From an uncultured Verrucomicrobiota bacterium (GTDB taxonomy: Bacteria > Verrucomicrobiota > Kiritimatiellia > RFP12 > UBA1067): a stretch of 6,350 bases of DNA. The notes beneath the pieces are model-generated. The model saw nothing but the letters and a program-made list of their open reading frames with translations. It was not told where the DNA came from and ran no database searches. The position numbers and the translations under genes were made by a program. The DNA lies in NCBI GenBank assembly GCA_946628745.1, contig CAMOXA010000095.1, positions 1 to 6,350 on the forward strand, written 5' to 3'. Below are positions 1 to 5,641 of the stretch, in pieces (the first letter of the stretch is position 1; every line of letters begins with the position of its first letter).

Positions 1-723
1 TGCGAGTGTGCGCTTGTCGGCGTCGAACACGAGACCGTCGACGGTCTTCGCCGCAATCTTGAGCGGCTTCGCGCCGGTTACGGGAAGCTTGAACAGCACA
101 GGGCGGCCGGGTCTGACGCCGTAGCGGGCCGGTGCGTTGATGCGGGGCGCGGCGGCGGGCTTAGGCGTAAGGATGCCAAGCTGCCGCGTGAGCGCGGACG
201 GCGGACAGGGCTTCGTGCCAGACTTGAAAACGAAGAACGCGTCAGCCCAGTCGGCATGGTCGAAAGTGTCGCCGTCGCCTGCGTCCGTCACAGCCAGCAC
301 TGCAATCTTCGCCCCGGCGAGGTCCGCATGGATCGGCACGGCTCTGCCGCGCTCGCTCGAAGCCTCGGCGACCAGTCTGCCGTCGGCGTAAACCCGGAAA
401 ACGACACTGCCGCGCCATTCGCCCTTTTCCGCCTGCACCTCGTCGTCCACTCCGGCCATGGCCGAAAACGAAAGCGCATTCCCGCCCAAGACGATCTTGT
501 ACGAACTCGCGGCATGCGTGCCGACGCCGCGTTCGTATTTGACGCCGCCTATGGAGAGCGCATTCCCCTCCACGGACGATTTCGCGCGCGGGGCGCCCCA
601 GCCGGCGCTCATTCGCGATATGTCCATTTCGTCAAGCCATATTCTGTCGCCCGCAGACGAAAGCGCGGGGCGCGCCACGACAGCTGCAATCGAGAACAAG
701 GCCAATGTCGCATATGCTTTCAT
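1..723 (-). CDS. Secreted NPCBM/Ig-like domain protein, probable N-terminus of a GH27 alpha-galactosidase (partial)
   Basis: This frame is open for 241 codons from an ATG at 723 and runs off the window at base 1, so the 3' part is missing. A GGAGG Shine-Dalgarno lies 5 bases before the ATG. Residues 1-24 look like a Sec signal peptide. Residues about 25-167 match the NPCBM carbohydrate-binding module: the YERGVGTHA motif at 63-71, the GVDDE motif at 91-95, the VVFRVYADG motif at 107-115 and the DHADWADA motif near 155-162. From about residue 193 (PRINAPARYGVRPG) a putative Ig (He_PIG-like) domain begins. In known proteins, NPCBM followed by this domain commonly precedes a GH27 melibiase catalytic domain, which would lie beyond the left edge. 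The catalytic part is inference, since another glycosidase could follow. It has its own promoter and is probably exported to bind and cleave galactose-containing glycans. Confidence 0.85.
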   Translation of the reverse strand, partial: MKAYATLALFSIAAVVARPALSSAGDRIWLDEMDISRMSAGWGAPRAKSSVEGNALSIGGVKYERGVGTHAASSYKIVLGGNALSFSAMAGVDDEVQAEKGEWRGSVVFRVYADGRLVAEASSERGRAVPIHADLAGAKIAVLAVTDAGDGDTFDHADWADAFFVFKSGTKPCPPSALTRQLGILTPKPAAAPRINAPARYGVRPGRPVLFKLPVTGAKPLKIAAKTVDGLVFDADKRTLA

Positions 724-741
724 TCTAACCTCCAATTTGTA

Positions 742-790
742 GACAAGGTATATTATATCAACTACCGGCCCGATCCGCAACAGTCTTGTC
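742..790. repeat. Short inverted repeat flanking the NPCBM promoter
   Basis: GACAAG at 742-747 and its reverse complement CTTGTC at 785-790 lie 37 bases apart and bracket the -35 and -10 boxes. They could be paired operator half-sites, one near the predicted start of transcription and one upstream of -35. Each arm is only 6 bases, so chance is a real possibility. Confidence 0.25.
752..780 (-). promoter_or_regulatory. Sigma70-type promoter for the NPCBM gene
   Basis: On the minus strand, TTGCGG (775-780) and a perfect TATAAT (752-757) are separated by 17 bases. Transcription would start near 745, leaving a leader of about 22 bases that carries the GGAGG ribosome-binding site. It lies in the 71-base gap after the GH5 gene, which suggests independent expression of the downstream gene. 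Confidence 0.7.
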
Positions 791-794
791 CATG

Positions 795-1817
795 TCAGTA
801 GCGCTGCAGAAGTTCAAGCATCTTGCGGTCGAGCTTGTGTCCGCGAAAATCTTCATACTCCACATCCGGTCTGTTCGAATCGAGAACGCCGAAGTCGCCG
901 CGCAAATTCCAGAGCGCCCAACCAATCTTGCGCTCCTTCCAGAACTTCAGCTGGTCTTCCATCAAAGACAGCGCGACATCGTGGCTTGTCTTGCGCCAAA
1001 CGCCGAATTCCCCGACATGGACGGGCACCCCGGCCTCTATCGCCTTGTCCCAACCCTTTGTCGCGAACGTCTCTTCGAAAAGCCACTTGAGCGGGCTTCT
1101 CGCGTCGACAGGCCAGCGCGGAGTCTCGGCGACACTCTCGGACTTGTTCCATGGCGTCATGTAATGCGTGACGAAAAACGGATCGTAGCAATGCCAGCTG
1201 TAGCCGAGATTCGCCTCGCGCAGCGTGTTCGGCGCGATGCGTCCGTAGCCGAGTCCGTCCGCCACGACAAGCCTGCGTGCGTCCGCTTCCCGTATCGCGC
1301 CAAGAAGCGCGAGTGCCACTTTGGCATATTTCGCTTCGTCGATGTATGGTGGCTCGTTCATGAGATTGAACGACAGATCGTCCAGGGGCACGTCTTTGTA
1401 GCGCGCGGCGATTTCGCGCCAGAGGGCGCACGCTTCGGCCAGCGCGCCGGCGTCGGAGAAAATGTCGCGCGTTTCGGCGGGCACGCCGGACGTGTAGCCC
1501 GGTATTCTGTGCAGGCAGAGCTGGACGTGCACTTTGTGCTTTCGTCCGAAGGCCACTGCCTCGTCGATTCTGCCGAAGCCTGTCCGCCTGCTGTCGCACC
1601 CCTGCGCGATGAACCGGCAATCGATTGGCAGTCTGGCGAAATCGAATCCCCACCCGGCGATAATCTCAAAATCCTCTTCCCTGAATCTGCCGTCCCTGCA
1701 CCAGTCGACAGACAGCATGTCGACGAGGTTGAAACCGCGCCGTGGCGCTGAGGCGCCTGCCGCGACCGCGGTGCACGCGGCAAACAGCGCCGCGGCGAAA
1801 GCGAGCGGAATCTTCAT
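795..1817 (-). CDS. Secreted glycoside hydrolase family 5 enzyme
   Basis: The protein has 340 residues and resembles GH5 (cellulase superfamily) retaining beta-glycosidases, which cleave beta-1,4-linked glucans, mannans or related polymers. Residues 1-24 form a signal peptide with a short hydrophobic core. Cys15 within FAAC is a weak lipobox candidate, so surface lipidation is possible. The (beta/alpha)8 hallmarks are present: FARLPID near 60-66, the acid/base Glu155 in NLMNEPP, His209 and Tyr211 in WHCYDP, the nucleophile Glu270 in VHVGEFGVW, and WALWNLRG at 300-307. An upstream in-frame ATG (1856) exists, but the start at 1817 is preferred because it places the signal peptide at the N-terminus and overlaps the upstream stop as ATGA. 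No strong ribosome-binding site is visible, which fits translational coupling. Both catalytic glutamates are present, so it should be active. The GH5 subfamily and exact substrate cannot be told from the sequence alone. Confidence 0.9.
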   Translation of the reverse strand: MKIPLAFAAALFAACTAVAAGASAPRRGFNLVDMLSVDWCRDGRFREEDFEIIAGWGFDFARLPIDCRFIAQGCDSRRTGFGRIDEAVAFGRKHKVHVQLCLHRIPGYTSGVPAETRDIFSDAGALAEACALWREIAARYKDVPLDDLSFNLMNEPPYIDEAKYAKVALALLGAIREADARRLVVADGLGYGRIAPNTLREANLGYSWHCYDPFFVTHYMTPWNKSESVAETPRWPVDARSPLKWLFEETFATKGWDKAIEAGVPVHVGEFGVWRKTSHDVALSLMEDQLKFWKERKIGWALWNLRGDFGVLDSNRPDVEYEDFRGHKLDRKMLELLQRY

Positions 1818-2812
1818 GCGAACACTTCGTCCATCAGAGCCGAGCAGCGTCCGCAATGGCGGCAGTCGTTGGCGTCGCGGCAGCCGCGCACGGCGAGCCA
1901 GAGATCCTTGGCCTTGTCGAATCTGCGGTTGTCGAACTTGCGCGGGAATTTATGGCTCGCGTCCATCAATTCGCCGAGATCGCCGTCGAAAGAATATGTC
2001 GCATACGCGTTGAGCACTTCGACCGGATGTGGATGGCGGCGCGTCGCGAGCTTGACGACATCGACCAGATTCTCGTATTCGGGCAGATCCTCGGGACGCA
2101 CCCATGTCGACCTGAGAAAGTCCTCGTACCGGCCCCGCTCGTAATTGGTCTTGCACAGGAAGACTGAAAAACCGAACTTTTCGCCGGCCTTCGACTGCGC
2201 GATGCGATTGTGTCCGTGCATGTTGTCGTGGAACTGCTGATACGGGCACTGGCGTATGCAGCCGGAATTCGCCTGCATGCCGAGAGTCTTGCCGTGCGCC
2301 TTCGCCCATTGGGAGAGCGCCGACAGCCAATCCAGCTCGCGATGGCGTTCGCGCGAGGCGTAGAACGAATCGAAAAGATCGAGAATCGGCTCCAGCCCCG
2401 CCGTGCCGTGGACGCGCATGTTCACGCTGAGGCGTATCTTGAGCGACGGATGCTTCCTGCGGAAAATCGTGGCGAGAAACGGAGACGTCGTCGTCACGAT
2501 ATCCGGGAACAGCCCTTCCGCGTCCATCTCGCCGAGCATCCGTTCGGCGAAGTCTGCGATTTCGTCCGATATCGCGATATCTCCATAGCAGTTGCAGTTG
2601 AACAGCGTGTCGAGAAGAATGCCGTTCTCGCGCGCCCATTTAAGATCGGCGATCATCCGTGCGCGCAGCTCGGCGGTGAACTCCGGCGCGGGACGGCAGC
2701 TTAGTACGCCAGGCCAGGCGAAGAAAGTCTCGCGTATTCTGCCGAGATGCGGACTGCACGCCTCGATGAAAGGCGCGTTGAGAAAGTGACCTACAGCGAG
2801 AGTCTTTTTCAT
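1814..2812 (-). CDS. U32 peptidase-like TIM-barrel protein with C-terminal cysteine cluster
   Basis: This 332-residue protein has no signal peptide and is probably cytoplasmic. It resembles the U32 'peptidase' superfamily, which includes the iron-sulfur proteins UbiU and UbiV. Supporting segments are IRLSVNMRV near 126-134, the FDSFYASRE strand near 147-155, a NSGCIRQCPYQQFH motif at 182-195 (Cys185, Cys189), Cys220, and LVDVVKLATR near 249-258. Cys39, Cys185, Cys189 and Cys220 could ligate a [4Fe-4S] cluster as in UbiV, but this assignment is inferred. The C-terminus adds CRDANDCRHCGRC (Cys311, 317, 320, 323), a C-x5-C-x2-C-x2-C cluster suited to a second metal site. The start at 2812 is chosen over an ATG 7 codons upstream because AGGAGG lies 9 bases before it. 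The ATG overlaps the previous stop as TGATG, and the stop overlaps the GH5 start as ATGA. Substrate and reaction are unknown. U32 members act in RNA hydroxylation, ubiquinone synthesis or proteolysis. Confidence 0.65.
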   Translation of the reverse strand: MKKTLAVGHFLNAPFIEACSPHLGRIRETFFAWPGVLSCRPAPEFTAELRARMIADLKWARENGILLDTLFNCNCYGDIAISDEIADFAERMLGEMDAEGLFPDIVTTTSPFLATIFRRKHPSLKIRLSVNMRVHGTAGLEPILDLFDSFYASRERHRELDWLSALSQWAKAHGKTLGMQANSGCIRQCPYQQFHDNMHGHNRIAQSKAGEKFGFSVFLCKTNYERGRYEDFLRSTWVRPEDLPEYENLVDVVKLATRRHPHPVEVLNAYATYSFDGDLGELMDASHKFPRKFDNRRFDKAKDLWLAVRGCRDANDCRHCGRCSALMDEVFA

Positions 2813-3654
2813 CAGCGGTTGCCTCCTCTCCATCCCTGTCCGCGTCTGCCGCCAGGTCCTCGCCCGCCCGGTCCGCGCCAGCCGGGGCCGCGGCTATCGG
2901 TCGTTTTGATTATGGTCGAGATCGTTGTCGAAATCTCTCCTACCATCTCGCCTTGATAGCCTAATCTTTCCGCCGTCTGCTTGATCAGATTCTCGCGCTC
3001 GCTCTTGTTGAGTTCGTTGATTTCGCCGAGCGTTTCCCACAAGGCGCGCCCCGTCTCGAGGCGTTCTTCTTCAGTGACTGCGCTCTGGTCCGTCAGAAGC
3101 GGATCCATCATATCCAGCAGTTCCTCGCGTCTTGCGATGAGATTCTGCAGCCTCTCATGCGTCTCGCGGTCGGCCTGCGACATTGTCGAGGTGTCGACCG
3201 AAGAGAGGAAATCGAGTTGATACTGGGCTTCTTCCTGGCGCGCCAATCGGGCGTTGGTCATATGATTCGTCACCTCGGCATAGCGTTCAGGATCGTCTCG
3301 TTTCATGTTTTCAAGCCATTCGCCGGGGTGCCGCGGACCTCTGTCGCGGTTGCGTTCTTCACCGCCGCCCGCTTCGCCCTGTACAGCCTGCAGCTCGTCG
3401 GGGATGCGGAACAAATCGGCATTGTCGCGCTCTTCCAGCCGGCGCTCGAGCTCTCTTATGCGAGCCTGCTTCTCCCTTATGGCCGCCTCGTTGCCAAGCC
3501 CGACCTTGACTATCTTTGTTTCGACAGCCCCGGGCGCCGGCGGTTTTGTTCTGCCGAGTGCGAAGCAGTATCCGGCGACAGCTCCGACGGCAAGCGACGC
3601 AAAAAGCGAAATGGCGGCGACTGCCGTTCTGAAAGTATTGGATTTACCGTTCAT
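2812..3654 (-). CDS. Membrane-anchored coiled-coil protein with Gly/Arg-rich C-terminal tail (hypothetical)
   Basis: I do not recognise this 280-residue protein. Residues about 10-33 form one hydrophobic segment after a short basic N-terminus, so it is a signal anchor or uncleaved signal with the rest probably outside the cytoplasm. Residues about 55-78 are a charged heptad-like coiled coil. Residues 94-110 are a Gly/Glu/Arg-rich linker, and about 112-250 look almost wholly helical and highly charged. Residues 255-280 are a low-complexity tail of GPGWR and GPGGR units ending GWRGGNR. The architecture loosely recalls small periplasmic Spy/CpxP-like helical proteins, but no LTxxQ motif is seen, so I do not assign that family. 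The start is supported by AGGAG 8 bases upstream (3663-3667) and a promoter at the right distance. It is the first gene of a unit with the U32-like and GH5 genes. A role in envelope organisation or substrate binding is a guess. Confidence 0.75.
   Translation of the reverse strand: MNGKSNTFRTAVAAISLFASLAVGAVAGYCFALGRTKPPAPGAVETKIVKVGLGNEAAIREKQARIRELERRLEERDNADLFRIPDELQAVQGEAGGGEERNRDRGPRHPGEWLENMKRDDPERYAEVTNHMTNARLARQEEAQYQLDFLSSVDTSTMSQADRETHERLQNLIARREELLDMMDPLLTDQSAVTEEERLETGRALWETLGEINELNKSERENLIKQTAERLGYQGEMVGEISTTISTIIKTTDSRGPGWRGPGGRGPGGRRGQGWRGGNR
2822..2827 (-). promoter_or_regulatory. Shine-Dalgarno for the U32-like gene, inside the upstream gene
   Basis: AGGAGG on the minus strand lies 9 bases before the ATG at 2812. 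It is embedded in the last Gly/Arg codons of the coiled-coil gene, so the Gly/Arg-rich tail doubles as ribosome-binding sequence. This decides the U32-like start in favour of the ATG at 2812. Confidence 0.7.
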
Positions 3655-3675
3655 CGATTAGTCTCCTATTGCGTT

Positions 3676-3698
3676 GTCGGGTGGATATTTTACCCGAC
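3676..3698. repeat. 7-bp inverted repeat overlapping the -10 box (operator or hairpin)
   Basis: GTCGGGT at 3676-3682 and ACCCGAC at 3692-3698 are perfect inverted repeats separated by 9 A/T-rich bases. The repeat covers the predicted -10 box and start of transcription, as an operator would. As RNA from the upstream gene it could be a weak terminator hairpin, but the T-run needed for an intrinsic terminator is absent. Confidence 0.45.
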
Positions 3699-3715
3699 TT
3701 TCGCGCATAATGCAA
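3687..3715 (-). promoter_or_regulatory. Putative promoter for the coiled-coil/U32-like/GH5 unit
   Basis: TTGCAT (3710-3715) and TAAAAT (3687-3692) on the minus strand are spaced by 17 bases. The -10 box matches consensus at 5 of 6 positions and the -35 box only at its TTG. Transcription would start near 3680, giving a leader of about 26 bases with the AGGAG site. It lies in the 78-base gap after the serine dehydratase stop, where GC content drops. Confidence 0.5.
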
Positions 3716-3732
3716 GTGCAAAGACGCTGAGC

Positions 3733-4929
3733 TCAGCGCCGCACGAAGCGGGAGAGTCCCCCGATCGAGGTTTCGCGGTACAGCCCCGGCAGGTCGTGCC
3801 CCGTCTGCAGCATGGTCTTGACGACGGTGTCGAACGTGACCACGTGCGCACCGTCCGAAAGTACGCTCATTTCGCCGGCCACCACCGCTCGCGTAGCCGC
3901 GAGCGCGTTGCGCTCTATGCACGGAATCTGCACAAGCCCTTTGACAGGATCGCACGTCAGCCCGAGAAAATGCTCCAGCCCGATTTCGGCCGCGCATTCG
4001 CACTGGCGCGGACTGCCGCCCATCAGATATGCCGCGGCCGCGCTCGCCATTGCGCAAGCGACACCGACCTCGCCCTGGCAGCCGACTTCAGCGCCGGATA
4101 TCGACCCGTTGCGCTTGACGACATTGCCGACGAGTCCGGCGACCGCCAGCGCGTGCAAAAGTTCGATTTCGGAGCTTCCGATAGCCTCCTTCAGATACCT
4201 CAACACGGCCGGCAGGGTTCCGCATGAACCGCATGTCGGGGCGGTTGCGATTTCGCCCAGAGCCGCGTTCTCCTCGCTGACGGCATGGGCGTACGCCACG
4301 AGAAGCCCCGTCCGGCGCAGCATCTCGGCCTGCATCTTCGCCTTGAGATAGATCGCTCTGGCGCGCCGCGCGAGCCTGAGTCCGCCGGGGAGCACTCCGT
4401 CGGCTGCAAGTCCGCGGTCTATCGCCCGCATCATCACTCCGAGGACCTCGCGCAGGTAATCCCAGATTTCCGGACCCTCGGCGTCGTCGACGAGCTGCCA
4501 CATCGGCACTCCGCGCCGTGTCGCCGCCGCGACGATTTCGTCCATGCTTTTGAAACGGTATACTTCTTTCGTCGCGACGGGCCTGCCCTTCTCGCATATC
4601 GCCCCGCCGCCTACGGAAAAAACCTTTTGCTCCAGAATGAGCGCGCCATCGGACGCGAACGCGCGAAAGACCATTCCATTGGGATGGAACGCGTCCACGT
4701 CGTCGGGCTTCCAGACGATCTTGGTGCGTCTGGCGCCCAGAACATCCTTTACCGCCTTGTCCGTGAAATGGCCTCGGCCGGTTGCGGCCAGCGACCCGCA
4801 TAAAACAACTTCATATCTCGCCGCGCCGGCAGTGCGGTTCAGAAAATCGGCCGCGGCGGACGCCGGACCCATCGTGTGGCTGGAGCTTGGTCCCCTGCCT
4901 ATGCGGAACAGTTCCCTTAGAGATTTCAT
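3733..4929 (-). CDS. sdaA: L-serine dehydratase, iron-sulfur dependent, single chain
   Basis: The 398-residue enzyme deaminates L-serine to pyruvate and ammonia in the cytoplasm using a [4Fe-4S] cluster. The N-terminal beta domain opens with IGRGPSSSHTMGP (residues 10-22) and carries GSLAATGRGH (45-54), FHPNGM (81-86) and FSVGGGA (104-110). The alpha domain has APTCGSCGTLPAVL (230-243), SGAEVGCQGEVGVAC (278-292) and LTCDPVKGLVQIPCIERNA (324-342). Cys284, Cys326 and Cys337 have the same spacing (42 and 11) as the three cluster ligands known from the Legionella enzyme. The C-terminal 'tail-in-mouth' cysteine of that enzyme is absent; the protein ends FVRR. Length and the APTCGSCG variant match the roughly 400-residue form common in Bacteroidota. 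The frame stays open upstream, but the start at 4929 is right because it gives the conserved N-terminus and has AGAGGA 8 bases before it. It overlaps the tcdA stop by ATGA. Confidence 0.95.
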   Translation of the reverse strand: MKSLRELFRIGRGPSSSHTMGPASAAADFLNRTAGAARYEVVLCGSLAATGRGHFTDKAVKDVLGARRTKIVWKPDDVDAFHPNGMVFRAFASDGALILEQKVFSVGGGAICEKGRPVATKEVYRFKSMDEIVAAATRRGVPMWQLVDDAEGPEIWDYLREVLGVMMRAIDRGLAADGVLPGGLRLARRARAIYLKAKMQAEMLRRTGLLVAYAHAVSEENAALGEIATAPTCGSCGTLPAVLRYLKEAIGSSEIELLHALAVAGLVGNVVKRNGSISGAEVGCQGEVGVACAMASAAAAYLMGGSPRQCECAAEIGLEHFLGLTCDPVKGLVQIPCIERNALAATRAVVAGEMSVLSDGAHVVTFDTVVKTMLQTGHDLPGLYRETSIGGLSRFVRR

Positions 4930-5570
4930 TTCCCGTTTCCTCTTATTTGATCGACGACCATGGCCGCAAGCGTCAACCCGAACGACGCCGTCACCTGCAC
5001 GACGCTGCCGAGCTCTTCGCACGCCGGCGCCTCGTCGGAATACACGCACATGAACTTGCGCTGCGGGAACTCGCCCGACTTGCGAAACCTGCCGCGCAAA
5101 GCGCGCGCGAGACCGTCGCCCGCGACTTTACGGAATTCAGCGCGGCGAATCCTCGACGGATCGAGCCGCCTCGCCGCGCCCATGGAAGAAAAAAGAGTCA
5201 CTGACGGCACCGACAGCGCATGGCGTATCAGCCTCGCCTTGCAGTCCACGGAATCTATCGCGTCGATCACGAAATCCCAGTCCTCCAGCCGGTACGACCC
5301 CGCCGTCGCCTCATTGTAGAATTCGACGCGGGATTCCGCTTCGGCGGACGGATTCACCTCAAGGACCCTTCTGCGCATGACATCGGCCTTCGGTTCGCCT
5401 ATCGTCGCGACCGAAGCGACTATCTGCCGGTTCACATTCGACGGCGCCACCCTGTCGCCGTCCACGAGGAGAAAATGCCCGACGCCCGTCCTCGCCAAAG
5501 CCTCGACGCACCAGCCTCCCACGCCGCCGAGACCGAACACCGCGACTCTTGCGTCGCGTAGTCTAGACAT
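4926..5570 (-). CDS. tcdA: TcdA-like tRNA threonylcarbamoyladenosine dehydratase (ThiF/MoeB family), start uncertain
   Basis: The 214 residues from the only ATG form an E1-like adenylating domain. The ATP loop GLGGVGGW is at 13-20, the acidic nucleotide-binding strand LVDGDRV at 35-41, NVNRQI at 45-50, TIGEPKADVM at 56-65 and VIDAIDSVDCKARLI at 101-115. SSMGAARRLDPSRI at 128-141 and YSDEAP at 177-182 are typical of TcdA/CsdL rather than MoeB or ThiF. TcdA uses ATP to cyclise t6A37 of ANN-decoding tRNAs to ct6A. The C-terminus is complete, but the usual N-terminal helix with an RTE..LG motif is missing from this start. That helix is encoded in frame just upstream (5571-5636, separate entry). 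The ATG has no clear Shine-Dalgarno, which also argues that the true start is upstream. The stop overlaps the serine dehydratase ATG (ATGA). It sits after rplU-rpmA, possibly in the same transcript. Confidence 0.85.
   Translation of the reverse strand: MSRLRDARVAVFGLGGVGGWCVEALARTGVGHFLLVDGDRVAPSNVNRQIVASVATIGEPKADVMRRRVLEVNPSAEAESRVEFYNEATAGSYRLEDWDFVIDAIDSVDCKARLIRHALSVPSVTLFSSMGAARRLDPSRIRRAEFRKVAGDGLARALRGRFRKSGEFPQRKFMCVYSDEAPACEELGSVVQVTASFGLTLAAMVVDQIRGNGK
4938..4943 (-). promoter_or_regulatory. Shine-Dalgarno of the serine dehydratase gene
   Basis: AGAGGA lies 8 bases upstream of the ATG at 4929, within the last codons of tcdA. It decides the start against a longer open frame beginning 40 codons upstream, whose extra residues are Arg-rich and unlike the family. 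Confidence 0.65.
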
Positions 5571-5636
5571 GACAGACGCACCGAGAACTGACTCGGTGCG
5601 CTGTTGGTAGCCGGTGCCTAGGTTTTTCGCCGGCGT
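5571..5636 (-). other. In-frame N-terminal extension of tcdA without a canonical start codon
   Basis: Reading upstream of the tcdA ATG in the same frame gives TPAKNLGTGYQQRTESVLG followed by ASV. The QQRTESVLG...MSRLRDARVAVFG pattern aligns without gaps to the family N-terminus of the RFSRTELLLG...MERLKNARVAVFG type. No ATG, GTG or TTG occurs in this frame from here back to the start of rpmA. The best candidate is an ACG at 5634-5636 with GAGGGG 8 bases upstream, overlapping the rpmA stop. Alternatives are a base missing from the assembly, a recently damaged gene, or entry by frameshift from rpmA. Confidence 0.6.
5577..5600 (-). repeat. 9-bp perfect hairpin between rpmA and the tcdA ATG
   Basis: CGCACCGAG (5577-5585) and CTCGGTGCG (5592-5600) pair perfectly around a 6-base loop. 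In the transcript this is 41 bases past the rpmA stop. The bases after it (TCTGTC) are not a T-run, so it is a poor intrinsic terminator. It could protect the rplU-rpmA message end, weaken read-through or hide the tcdA ATG. It also falls inside the probable tcdA coding extension. Confidence 0.55.
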
Positions 5637-5641
5637 AGCCT

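Noticed and set aside
786..1751. Long open frame of 321 codons on the plus strand
   Set aside because: It lies wholly opposite the GH5 gene, whose catalytic motifs are intact. It shows no recognisable domain and is explained by GC-rich codon bias on the other strand.
1818..1856. Upstream ATG for the GH5 gene giving 13 more residues
   Set aside because: It would put charged residues before the signal peptide, and the ATG at 1817 overlaps the previous stop as ATGA.
3676..3698. Terminator of the serine dehydratase gene
   Set aside because: The 7-bp stem has no T-tract after it and overlaps a promoter, so an operator reading is preferred.
3157..4227. Long open frame of 356 codons on the plus strand spanning two genes
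   Set aside because: It is antisense to the coiled-coil and serine dehydratase genes and crosses their promoter region. Its translation is Arg/Ala-rich without motifs, so it is a shadow frame.
4930..5049. N-terminal extension of the serine dehydratase frame by 40 codons
   Set aside because: The extra residues are Arg-rich and overlap tcdA in another frame. The family N-terminus and a Shine-Dalgarno place the start at 4929.
5577..5600. Rho-independent terminator after rpmA
   Set aside because: The stem is strong but is followed by TCTGTC rather than a T-run, and it lies in probable tcdA coding sequence. It is kept as a hairpin only.
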